From assembly GCA_016169945.1 (NCBI GenBank), contig JADLSH010000220.1:6001001-6065000 (forward strand): a stretch of 64,000 bases of DNA, read 5' to 3'. Made by a program: the position numbers and the translations under genes. The notes under the pieces were generated by a model. That model was not told where the DNA came from and did not search any database. It saw only the letters and a program-made list of their open reading frames with translations. Below are positions 33,708 through 44,963 of this stretch, one piece after another (the first letter of the stretch is position 1; every line of letters begins with the position of its first letter). The stretch comes from Trachythela sp. YZ-2020 (taxonomy: Eukaryota; Cnidaria; Anthozoa; Malacalcyonacea; Clavulariidae).

Positions 33708-35503
33708 ATAATAACTCCAATATATAAATAATGGAATTTCCAAAAGATATAACTGTTATCCAAAGTTAATCGCTTTTTGGGTGATGTTGTTTAGTGTAAT
33801 AGTAGACCCAGTTCATAATATATAGATCAACGCTCGCTTTCGTGCATGCGCAATCGAAGTGTTCCGAAGCGACACGTTGTCAATTAATTGCTGTCGTTGG
33901 AAGTTATTTTCAAATTTGTCTTTTTTGAAATAACTTTTTTTTCAAGTTATTTAATGGATCATGGCTCTGTTTGCCGTCGGAAGTTAGGTAAATACAATAT
34001 TGATCTATTTCAGAGTTGACATGTAAGTTTTTTTCCTGACAAACTCTGGAAAAATAGCTGTTTTCGTACGATATATTTTTTTGTGTACAAGTTTTATACA
34101 CGAGGAGAGAATGATTGTTTTCAGTTCAAATATAGTAAAGCATCCTATGACTGAAAATTTATTTTCCGTTGATGAAAGGGTCAACATGATTAATGTTTTA
34201 GCAATTGTTTTTTCAAGGGAACGAATATTTTCCTGACGCCGTGAATTTTGAGAAACATTTGTCAATTGATCTCAAAGCCGTGCCTGTTCTTTTTCAGTTT
34301 TTGGCATCCAAATATGACAATGGAATTCGTAGATCAGTTTTCGCCAAGCGAGTTCAGGTCAACTATCAGTGTTGACATTTACCGGACCTGTGTTTTATTT
34401 CACGACAAGTCTTTTGGAAAGTGGAAAAGTGTGCAATTTCAAGGTCAAGAAACCGTTTTGCCTTTGGTCCGCAGCCACAAAATATTCATAACGCGAGCAA
34501 GGTTAGCAAACGATATTGTATTTTAATTTTTTATTATGCGTTTGTCAAGTCACGGCTGGATGCATGATGTAGTTCATTTTCAAAATAGATTTTGGGAAAC
34601 TTTATCGATTTTAATATAGTTTTTTTTTCGCCATTATATGACAAGTCATAATTATAAAAGACCACATAAAGTCTTGTTGTAAACATTTACGACCTATCTG
34701 GTTATCATACAGCGCTCTGTAGTTCCAAAATTGTTTTTTTAGATTTCTAAATTGTGCATTTTCTATAACTGTATAATAATAATACGACGACAACCTGAAT
34801 CAGATATTTTGCATGAAGAATGTAAAACAACAACAATGACGACGACTTTATAATGTCACTAATGATATGCAAATTGCAAACTGAGAAAGAAAAACAAACA
34901 CGAAGCAAAAAACAACATATAATTGAAATATATTAAGTAAATACAGGAATTATAACGTAAAAATACAATTTAACTTACCATATAGTTAATTTGTGCTGGT
35001 CTACAATAGGACTTTTGTTTTGTTTTCGCTGCATTTCCAAGGGAAACTAGTATACACGAAAAAAAACTTCGCTAGACAAAGTTCACAGTTGCTTGTTGGT
35101 TGAAATATTTTATTCAGCAAAATCACATAAACAATATATCTTTATACTTACTGAAGCTCTGTGGTTATTCTTGTTTTTCTCTACATTATTGAGAAAATTC
35201 TAGGTTTCTACATTTAACTAAGTTGCAAACTTTTGAATATTTAATTTGTTTCGCGCGGCAGTAAAATGAAACAGCGTATTTCTCTTTATTTCTCTTTGTT
35301 TTCACAAAATGCGTGTGAAAAACCGTGAAAATCCCCCCCTGAAATGAATTTTCCTCTGCTTGACGTAAATTTTAAAAGCCAATGAAATATTGCTCTCGTC
35401 ATTCAAACCAAAAACCGCTATCAGGCAAATTGCATCCAGCACAGTCACAGCGAAAAATTCAGCAAAATTATAGAAAAATATGCTTATTTTTCGCTATTTC
35501 CAG
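33708..35503 (-). repeat. Right 1,796-bp terminal inverted repeat
   Basis: Inverted copy of 18899-20694 with the inner boundary at ATAATAACTCC. It ends in CGCTATTTCCAG, followed by the CCACG target duplicate. It lies just upstream of the helicase start, so it may supply its promoter. Confidence 0.93.
34248..34526 (+). CDS. Conserved open frame inside the right TIR
   Basis: Twin of the left-arm frame at 19876-20154, with the same 92-codon translation and the same polypyrimidine-AG upstream. It reads outward toward the element end. Function unknown. Confidence 0.3.
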   Translation: MRNICQLISKPCLFFFSFWHPNMTMEFVDQFSPSEFRSTISVDIYRTCVLFHDKSFGKWKSVQFQGQETVLPLVRSHKIFITRARLANDIVF

Positions 35504-35538
35504 CCACGCTTGGCAAAAATGCATGCCAAAGCGCTAAT

Positions 35539-35946
35539 TAAAAACGTAACAATTTTTGTTAGAGTCCGCGCGTAAAATTCAGGAAGACTGCTGACTAATT
35601 TGACTTCGAATATTGCGCAATTTCTTTTGCTTCTTGAACAGCTATGGTCGTTCAGGGGCAATAGACAGTCTATGGGGTTGAAAGAGGGATTTTCAATGAT
35701 AATTTTGGTATCAAAGTTGCCATGGTTACTCGTATTCTTTTCCTTGGGAAGCGATCTTCTTTCAAGGCGTTCGCGCGAATGGCGTCCTTTCGCAACACTT
35801 GCTGAAAGTTATAGATTTTCGCCTTGTTTTAAGTTTTTTATTGTGGCTCAAATTGTTAAAGTTCCTCCGCTGTTGTGTATATATGTTATCGACTTAAAAT
35901 CCTATTTTTTTTTGTTTTTGGAATTTTGTTTGAAAACGCCGTAAAC
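35539..35946. other. 5' flank of the outer-element transposase
   Basis: About 400 bp between the remaining inner TIR of the outer element and the transposase start. It probably contains the promoter. No specific site is defended; an open frame at 35600-35944 shows no domain. Confidence 0.4.
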
Positions 35947-38670
35947 ATGCCGTTTTCACGGGGGCGTCAATACACTCGCTTCAACGTTGGCCGGTATATG
36001 CGCCAGAAAAAAATGGACAACGAAGCAGTCGACGCTAAGACAAAGCAAGTTCGGGCGACAGCTGCAAAGCTTCGAAGATTGGACAATAAGGTAAAGAAAA
36101 CGTTTGTTAGTTGTGTATATATTTTATCAATAAATATCTTCAAATTTACAAAGTATTAGGCTATTTATATAAAAGCGATTTGTAAACACTTGCAGTGTTT
36201 TCCACTATTAAAATTTCCATCAATTATACCTGCAAATTTTGAAATACATCTACATGTTTTTCTTTATACCAATTGGTTATGAGATTGGAGATGTGTAGCA
36301 TTATAAATATTTTTCAGCGTAATTACAAATCTAGCACTACAGCCACTACTCACAGTCACAGTAGTAGTAAAATTGTCAATATTTACAAAATATTGACCAA
36401 CACTACATCTGATGTATTGCAGGTAGCCAGACTAGTTAATGAGTTAGAGGAGGTAGAGGAACTAGAGGATGAAGTTGTCCAGGAGCTTAGTCAGGCCGAA
36501 GTAGAACATCAGAGGGAGTTAGGTTTTTCCATTAACAGAAAGACAGCAGCAAGAAGACAATCAGCACCGACTGGAGCACCTGGTTACAGCTTATCAGCAG
36601 GGAGGAAACGGAGAAAAGAGACAATGGAGGCAGCATGCATAATAAATGGAGGAAGTTTGGAAAATACAAAACCAGCAACAATTGAATGGTGGAGGCACTG
36701 GAGACCAGATGTCAGGAAGGTGATATTATACAGGCAGTGAAGGGGGTGAGCATGAACAAGTCAAAGTTGAAAGGGACGGTGTTGCCGAAGCTATACAAGG
36801 AAGACCTGGAGAAGTTTGAAAGCTCAGGAAATAATATGCTAAGATCAATTGCTATCTATTATAGTAATGGAGTTATGGGTAGGGTTAAATATAGATCTGT
36901 GTATAAGGCTTTTTCATATAGTTGTGCATAAATAAGAAACGGGCTGCGCCAGTATTAAGGTTGCAAACTGCCCCACCCCTAGGCTTGTTCCTTACTACAG
37001 GTTGATGTCGCATATCAAGTCTATTGAAATAGGTAAGCTGTATAGTGTTCGGAGATGCTTTGTGATGGGTTGGACGAAAATGATAAGGTGAATGGTTGTT
37101 ATAGAGATGTTGAAGAGCTTGTTTTGAAGTTGGCAGAGTTTTATATTAATAGTGGTGAGTATAATATTTTGACTTTTGATGAACCTAACACATTCCATAT
37201 AGCTTTAGGTGGTGATGGTGCTCCTTTCGGCAAGGACGACACTGCATGCTCTTGGCTGGTGAGTATTCTCAATATCGGACACCACATACTGAGTAGAAAT
37301 GAAAATTTCTTCTTTTTGGGGCTAACTGCTCTGAGAACTGTTTGCCAGTTAGACGCTTCATTGCAAAGCTAATGACTGATTTAGAGCGGATTCAGAAAAA
37401 TCGTATTCTGTATTAGCTGTCAACGGAGAGCCTGTTCAGGTTAAATTTGTTATTGGAGAACTGCCTAACGACATGAAAATGCTTGCATTTTTAGGAGGAG
37501 AATTAACCAACAGTGCTACCTTTTTTTCTACCTTTGCAGATGTCAGTAAAGATACTATAGTTGATTGTAAAGGATTATTTGGTCCCCAGCCCACTGACAC
37601 CTGGAAGCCTTGGGTTTATACCAAGAGAGTGAGAGATGCAAAGGCAGTTGAAAAGTTTAAGCAGAAACTGAATCCGGATATTAGTGAGAAGACCAGGAGA
37701 TCGAAAGTTACCGGTTTTATTGCTAAGCAGAAAAGCAGACAGGAATTTATTCCCTTAGTGGCTGATTTAATCAACAAAGCCCACATTGAACCACTGCACC
37801 TGAAGAACAATGCATGTGCCCTAGCACATCGTCATCTGTTAAAACTTGTAATTTCATGGTCTAACTTGTCTACTTCTATTTCTACTTTTTCCCAGGTGCC
37901 ACTCAAATCTCCCTTCTATAGGTATGTTGAGACTCTAAAGTCAAAGTGTGGCCTGAACAGGTTGGCTAAGAGGATCATTAGATGGTTTAATGATACTGGG
38001 GCTAATGGTAAGGATTTTAATTACCGCTTTACAGGTAAGGATTCAAGAATGTTTTTATATAATTTCATGTTCCTTATAAATGTTCTTGAAACTCTAGCTA
38101 AAATGAACAAGCTAGACTAGTCATTCATATCCATGCTTACTTGTGTCTTTGTTTGAGAAATGCTGTTTCATTGTTTAGTCGTGTTAAGATAACTGAAGAT
38201 GAAGTGGCTGAGTTAGAGTTGCATTGTAGAAATTTTTATCGCGGCTATTGTTTATATTTTCATGTTAATCCCACAGTATGGTCTCTTGGCAATGTTGTTC
38301 ATAAGCACACTCAAGAAATGAAGTTAAAGTATGGGTTGGGCCTTGGGCTGAATTCAATGGAAGGAAGGGAAGCGAAGCATATTGCTATATCACGATATTG
38401 TGCTAATACTTGTTATTTGTATAGATGGGAACAAGTGTTCCGCCATGAATACATCTCTTTGGTATGGCTGCGACAACAGGGTTTCAATGCAAAAGCTAAA
38501 AAACCGACAACTCAATCCTACTTACCAAAACGTGTTTGCAATAAGGACCCGAGTTTTGCAACTGTGGTTTTAACAAATTGGAATCTGATGTTTTTTGTAG
38601 ATTTTGCAGTCACGAGCTCCGCACAAAGATAAAAGAAGGTATTGAAAAATGTGAGGCCATTCAAGCGTAA
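35947..38670 (+). pseudogene. GREAKH-type DDE transposase of the outer element, multiply frameshifted
   Basis: Exon 1 is 35947-36090 (MPFSRGRQYTRFNVGRYM; donor AAG|GTAAAG). Exon 2 starts at 36423 and, through several frame changes, runs to about 38670. Recognisable pieces in order: a Glu-rich coiled coil; VKGVSMNKSKLKGTVLPKLY; IALGGDGAPFGKDDTACSW with the likely first Asp; ELPNDMKMLAFLGGELTNSA; FGPQPTDTWKPWVY; VWSLGNVVHKH; GLGLNSMEGREAKH, with a likely catalytic Glu; RWEQVFRHEYISLVWL; and a terminal zinc ribbon (C-N-C ... CRFCSHELR). Frame changes or stops occur near 36700, 36930-37040, 37300, 38118 and 38550. The family is a DDE-type transposase that I believe is common in cnidarian genomes; KDZ-like affiliation is a guess. 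Confidence 0.6.
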
Positions 38671-40223
38671 GTTGAGGTGTACAGTTATTCTTGCATGCTT
38701 TGCACAGGAAGGACAGACTCTGCAGACACTTACCTTTCCTTTGGCAAGCCCTGACAGCTGAAGGGAAACACTGTTAACTGAGTCTGAGTTTCCTGTATGT
38801 TTAATTGAAGGACATGCAGGATGGATCCAGCATGATCTGGTAGGGGTAGGGGGAGGGGTGCTCTGGTGCCAACTGCCGAGTTGTGTCGGTCATGTATGCC
38901 GCCCGCCCATCAACTACTGTATTTTAATTGTAATTGTTGTTCACAGTTCACTTATCATCAGTGTTATCATTACTCAAATTCCTGGATCTCCTTTTGTCTT
39001 TTTATGTTATCATAAAAATAGCACCCCCTGCACCCTCTGGCCAGGGCTAGTGTGTGCATCCCCCCCCCAGGAAATCCATCTCTGGAAGGACTTACCTATT
39101 GAATATTATATAGAACTTTGACTTTGATTAATTTTTATTGTGGATGATACTTGAGAAAACATTAATATGTATATGACTGTATTTGGCCATGGAATGACAG
39201 AATCCTAAACTTTTTCAGCCATATACTCCCTTTGTCTTGGAATGATTTACTGGAAGGGCCTTAATTTTTTCACAATACTCAATAGCCGAATTCATATTAG
39301 TAGTCAAACTCGTCTCAGATGGACAAATTGGTTCTAAAAGCCCGCCTACATATTTGTCTGCATGTATGAAGCACGGGTGGCCGAGCAGCTTAGCGCGTTG
39401 CTTCTTACCACTGAGTTAAGCCCGTCACTGCACAAATAACTGAACACAGTACTACCAGAAGCCGGTGGGCTTTATCAAATCATGCCTTTGTAATTGGGTT
39501 GTAACCTGTTAAGGCTTTCCGTCCACCACAGAGTTGTAAAGTGATGTAGATATCAGAATAAGTCTGAGGAACATATCCTTATTTAAACTTAGTCTTAGTC
39601 GACAGGGTTTTGGAAACAACTTATCCGTCGTAGGCAAGTTTCTCTAACGCCTTAGGTTACATTATTATAAATTCTTGGATCGAAAATTATAAATTCATTA
39701 TTATAAATTTTAAATTCATGGCCGGGATCGTTATAATTATTTAGTGCCTACCCACTGTATACTGTTTATGTACGGTATATATATGCTTGTCATCATTTTA
39801 TTATACAAATCCAAAGTATTCGCAAGGGGTGCTCGTTCGTTTTTATGATTGCCGTGTCAGTGGGATTTTATACTTTTACTATAATTATCTAACACGATTT
39901 TAGCATCAATAGCATGGCCGTGAAGACAATATAGGCAACATTCTATTTCGCAAGCTAGACGAGGACCGCTGTTTGAAAATCACGTCAAATAACACGAGCT
40001 TCCTGATTAAATATTGTTATCATTATCATGCATATAATTACCGGAGTTATTTTCACTCTATATTACGATGATTTATCATGGCTGTATATCAAAACATCTA
40101 GCTTAACAGGTAGAATGTTATCTATGTTACTCAGTATGTGGTGTCCGTTGATTGAAATTAATGTGAAATTAGTGAGATACAGTACCATACTTTGAGGTGT
40201 ACATGTTTCAAAATCACCATATA
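38671..40223. other. 3' flank of the transposase; SINE but no gene
   Basis: Non-coding except for the SINE copy at 39367-39500. A C/G-rich stretch near 38840-39070 gives only short open frames without domains. Confidence 0.45.
39367..39500 (+). repeat. tRNA-derived SINE-like copy
   Basis: GCACGGGTGGCCGAGCAGCT followed by TAGCGCG and CCACTGAGTTAAGCCCGTCA parallels the minus-strand copy at 24780-24974. The A-box region is less well preserved. Confidence 0.6.
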
Positions 40224-40584
40224 TCTCTCTCCTCAACAGAGGTTTCGTGACTTCTGTGTTTCTTTCCATAAATTTCCGCATTTTCCGTACTTTGGAAAGG
40301 GAAAACAAAGGAAACCTCTGTTAACTTTCGGTCGAGATCTGACTAAAACAGGCCAGGGGTACGCCAAAATATATTATTTTGTAAAGCAGTTTTCGCTTAA
40401 ATTAAATATTTGTCTTGCGTCGATGTACATATTTTGTTCAACTTGTATATTGTACACCTCTCTGTTTTAGTCAGATCTCGACCGAAAGTTAGTAGAGGTT
40501 TCCTTCGGGTTTTTTCCTTTCCAATTATGGAAAATTATGGAAAGAAACACGGATGTCACGGAAACCTCTGTTGGAGGAGAGAGA
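40224..40584. mobile_element. MITE with TCTCTCTCCTCAACAGAGG ends
   Basis: The left end TCTCTCTCCTCAACAGAGGT is inverted (imperfectly) at the right, and CTTTCGGTCGAGATCTGACT at 40326 is inverted at 40471. The direct repeat CCATATA flanks it (40217-40223 and 40585-40591). No coding content. Confidence 0.85.
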
Positions 40585-43500
40585 CCATATATATAATTAA
40601 ACGATTTTGAGTGTATGATATATTTTTAAAAAAAGCAGTTTAAAGAGAAATTCAACGCGAAAGTTTAGTTAACTAAGCATGGAATTTGTACCAAGGTATG
40701 AAGAGAATGGTACGGTGGTGATTTCCTTTGTGTTTTGCTAATCACTCAATCTCGTACCCACAGCCTTTGCTTTACTAACATGGCCCTGGGTACGAGGTTG
40801 CTAATCACTCAGTAATGATTTCATATACTCTGTCGTTCTAACGGTTTATTTTTTGTAGAAATGCTAAAAGTATGTTGTTTGACTAGTTATTCATATGAGT
40901 GCAGTGGAGAGTGTGTGCTACTGTATTGGATCGTTGTCTGAAGGGGTAAGGTTGGATTTGTGTTGATATGAGTTGGATTGGAATGGTTCATGAATTTGGG
41001 ATTTTGCGCTATTATCACGTTTGTAGCATGACACACTAGTTTTTTGACAAAAATGGACATTGTACTGTGTTTTATTTCATTCAATTTGATCGTATCTTCA
41101 GTGCTATCTATGGTGCTATGTAAAACTCCATGATAGACCTTTTCACCCAGGATAAGTATCGATCTTTGCCTTCACTATAGACACCTGCGCTGTTACCAAT
41201 GTAAATCTTTCGGTCTCAACCCACCGCTGCTCGCTTTCTTGGAGTACTGTACGTACTACGTACTCTATAAAACGCTTGTGAAGGTATTAATCCTACAGTA
41301 TGAGAAGTTTGCATCCTATATTTATGAGCCATTGTCACACTATATAGTTGATACAACTTATGTCTTTATGGATAAGACGCGAAATGGCAAGACCATGCTG
41401 AGTAATACTAATATTTGTATCGCAACGTAAAATCATGTTGTACCTTTTATATTTACAGCAACTTTTCTACTCTTTTTTCACAGTTGCATGAAACTATTCA
41501 ATAGACCATTTCCGAGTTACGCTCAGGTTGCCCAGAACAATAATACTGAGTCGAGGCGCCGTTCTAAAAGTTGATATAAACGCATTACAAATTCGCACGG
41601 ACCTCGTTTTCACCATATGTTTGCAGCCGATGAAGAGTAATTCGGAAATGGTGTATTGGCATTGAAAGAAGAATTGCAAGACAAGTTGCGACAACTATAA
41701 TTATACAGTGTAACATGGCATCTTTTATAGGTGTGGGTTGTACACTCTGTGGAATTCTCTAAGTCTCTTTAAATGTTTCAAAATAAACTTACAGCGAAAA
41801 GGATCAGATAAGATCATGTGAAATGTATACATGCATTTTGAAATTCGATGATTTTTATCATTAACTATTACGATTAACCCATGGAGTGCATTGTATTATG
41901 ATTTTCACTTTTTGTCGTACTCTGGGTACTACTGTTTAATATTAAATGTGACAAGCATGGTAATGGAATGTACTAGTGCTTGTTTTGTGGGGTTAATCAC
42001 AACTTTACTGTTAACTATTTCTTCGCCAGACGATCTTTGTGGGTACGTATTCGGTTGACATTTTAGAATTTAGTGGAATTCCAGCTGCTACACCTAACAG
42101 TACAAACCTATAATTGAATATATCCACAGCCCGTTTCAATTTGCTTGCGCACATATTTTATATTATTGAGAAGCTTCGTATTCACGACATATCGTTAAAG
42201 GAATTGTGAACTACAATGCTTTGCACGCTCTTTGTTTATTAAAATTGAAAAAATTATTAGATCTGTTATTTATAGTTCCAGCTGAGAGCTCACAAGACAA
42301 AAGAATGTATTTGCTATTTGACAAAACTTGCCTTCTCCGCAGGCAAGTCTTTGCCTTTGGCAAAAGTATTACGAATAAAAAAATTGGCAAAAATGTGAAT
42401 ATTATAGGCCCTTTATCCCTAACTTTAAATTCGCTGTTATTCATAACATTTTGCCAAAGAGTTGCCTGCGGGGCTAAGCCGGCTTAACGAATAACGTTAT
42501 CTTGAATTTCTCGACCAAGAAAATGGCGGCCAACGTAAATAAAAAGCGCGCATCGTAGTATCGTTGACAATGCCTCTTTAAATAAAACTAACAGACAAGT
42601 AGACTGGGTTGGTTAGGGTATACAGATTAGAAACACGGTGACTGTTTAAATAGAGTTAAATGTAACAGTTACACTGCTATTTAGTTATTTCACTCTGCAT
42701 AACAGCAGACAGTTTTGCACATGCAGGGTACAAAGGCTATAATTGCAGATAAATTGTACAAAACCAATTCAACTTTATATTATCTAAATATACTTTAAAT
42801 ATTACAACATATTGCATTGATTGGTTAATCACTGTAGTTACATCAAAATGTACTTTGACCTTCTTAAAATAAAGTTAAATATACTGTACATGTTACACAT
42901 AGAAATGTGTTAGGCCAAACTTTCAAGTCAGTGCCTAGCAGTGATATTAAGTTAATTATAATAGTAGATACCCACACATAGGCAAGAACATCATGCCTTC
43001 TTTAATTGTGGGAATTTGCACTATAAATTTCAATTACTAATAATAGCTGTTAATAGTGGTATAATATATGTATTATGTTAATGATACATACTATCTTTTT
43101 ATACTACAATATGTAAATTATGTCATTAGAATTATACATGCATCTTGTGCATTTAATGCCTGTGGCATTTTGTATTTAAATAATGCCTGCCAACCAGGCT
43201 AATCAATAAAATCACCTGTTCAAGCCAATTATTGTGTATTTGGTATAGCATGTATTGTTTTTATCAGTTAATAGAACAGGTCAGTTAATGGAACTAGATT
43301 AACCGTGAATAGACTCATTGCACCGACCAACCTGTAGTGAAGCTCTACTTATAATGGACAAAGGTCAACTAGCTGCAATATGATGGGTCTATGCAATCAA
43401 ACTCTGGCTCATTGAGTTCACAAAATATTTTCCAGGTCAATCATTCTGATGCATGTATAGGTGGGTTTCACAAAGGCTATTGTTATGCTTATGCATCATG

Positions 43501-43599
43501 GCATTGCTTTGTGGCATGCAATGGCAACTACCAGAATGCTTTGTGAGTAAACAATGCCAAATACTTGAAAAGCATTGATAGTCGTCACTCACCTAATTA
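40585..43599. other. Three kilobases without a recognised gene
   Basis: Interior of the outer element. A tiny hairpin element (CTCGTACCCACAGCC to GGCCCTGGGTACGAG, about 40753-40798) is flanked by repeated GCTAATCACTCA. Around 42330-42480 TTGCC/GGCAA motifs are partly inverted. No exon chain or known domain was found. Confidence 0.45.
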
Positions 43600-43830
43600 A
43601 CCCATTTACTGGCAGTACTCTACCACTGACGAGTAAAATTGTCTGGCGTTAGGCAGAGTAAATACTAAAGTAGGGCACATTGCCAGTTAATGGGTTAATA
43701 AGAGACATTAGCGGATAGGTTTGTTAACCCATTTACAGGCAGTACTCTACCAGTGACGAGTAAAATCGTCTGGCGTTAGGCAGAGTAAATACTAAAATAG
43801 GGTGCATTCGGGCACATTGCCAGTTAACGA
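43600..43830. repeat. Tandem pair of the dispersed AACCCATTTAC repeat
   Basis: Two ~105-bp copies share AACCCATTTACTGGCAGTAC and GACGAGTAAAATTGTCTGGC and read TCTGGCGTTAGGCAGAGTAA. This is the inverse orientation of the CTGTCTAACACCAG family found in introns elsewhere in the window. A 22-bp GAAAATGTCATCATGCATAA duplication follows. Confidence 0.8.
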
Positions 43831-44257
43831 AGAAAATGTCATCATGCATAAGAAAATGTCATCATGCATAAGGTACGTCTATTGGTGGTATTAAATCATT
43901 CAAATTTTGCAGCTTGTTCATTCATTGCTATCAGGGCTGGTGTAAGGCATGTTTTCCTTGCTAGTCTGTAGTTTCGAGGAACGAATGCAAAGTTCGATTG
44001 AATTGTAATTCAATTGGGCTTTCCATAATTTCATATTTTCTAACCACAGTAGGAAGCAAAACATGCTAAGTAAATTTTGTTTAAATTTGTCTGCCAAAAT
44101 ATGAAAATTGCTGAAGCAAAATTATAGGTATGCAATTATTAGCAGGTACAAATGTGTAAACAAAGTTTGCTTACCAATGACCAATGTACTAATACTATAT
44201 ACAAGAAGTAGTCAAGTATACAAAAAATGAATCTTACAGCCTAAATAAAATATAGTT

Positions 44258-44963
44258 TTATATGTGTTGTGGAAAGCCAGAAACGTTCCATTCACCAAAA
44301 TTAAATGAAATAACAAGTTTACCTCGCCTGTGCTTATAGACAAAGGCAAAATCCTTAACATCTGAGCAGATGACAGAAATATTATGTCCTCTTCGAGACC
44401 CGGCTGTAAGATTCCTTTTAAAATACTTGACTACTTCTTCTTCTGTATAGCCTGATAGCAATGAAAGTAATTCCACCACCAATCGTAGCGACGTAAAAGA
44501 GATAACTTCCCCCTTCTTGTTATTACTGTAGTAGCAAAAAGGCTCGCAATATGTAGGTGTTGCTTTTACCAATTTGACTACTACAGAAAACAACTCGAAG
44601 GGTATATCTCGAGAAATCTCGCCAATGAAGGGATTTCTTATCCCTTCATCTCCCACCCAGACGCCGATTAATACCCGTAAGCCATAATCTTGCTTCACCT
44701 TGGAAGATCGCGGGGGTGCTCACATTCGATCTTGCCAAAATATCGGCAGCGCAATGTTGACTCTTGCATACGGCATAGAGTGGCATCAACACATTCAGGC
44801 CAGCTGATACAAATAAATCGGAGTCCAGCTCCGATTCAGCGGCCAAACCCACTAAGGCCCTCTTCACCTTATCCCTGTCCTCGCGTTTCCGCTTATTTGG
44901 ACGACCTTCGTTCAAAACCTGGTCAATTACATCGTCCCTGGTGAATTTTGTTCGCCCCGCCAT
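44258..44963 (-). CDS. Second gene of the outer element, unknown function
   Basis: Starts at ATG 44963, about 90 bp inside the right TIR, and reads away from it. The first 90 or so residues are basic and helical (MAGRTKFTRDDVIDQVLNEG, then KRKREDRDKVKRALVGLAAE). The frame then changes near 44646-44698 (a one-base shift or a short unspliced intron), and a second stretch continues to a stop at 44258 with GLRVLIGVWVGDEGIR, SLRLVVELLSLLSGYTEEEV and FVYKHRRGKLVISFNFGEW. I recognise no domain. Position next to a TIR suggests an accessory gene of the transposon, perhaps DNA-binding; that is inference. Confidence 0.5.

Larger units (their letters stand above)
18899..35503. mobile_element. 16.6-kb P-like element with helicase and 1.8-kb TIRs
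   Basis: The element starts CTGGAAATAGCG and ends CGCTATTTCCAG, directly flanked by the 5-bp repeat CCACG (18894-18898 and 35504-35508). The TIRs are 1,796 bp each and almost identical. It carries a P-element-like transposase gene on plus and a convergent Pif1-type helicase gene on minus, with two large hairpins between them. It sits in the left TIR of the outer element, whose right TIR shows the empty site. A 5.3-kb element is nested inside the transposase gene. Confidence 0.9.

Noticed and set aside
18899..35503. Maverick/polinton identity for the 16.6-kb element
   Set aside because: Size, long TIRs and short TSD fit, but gene content is a P-like transposase and a Pif1 helicase, without polymerase, integrase or ATPase, and the termini are CT...AG.
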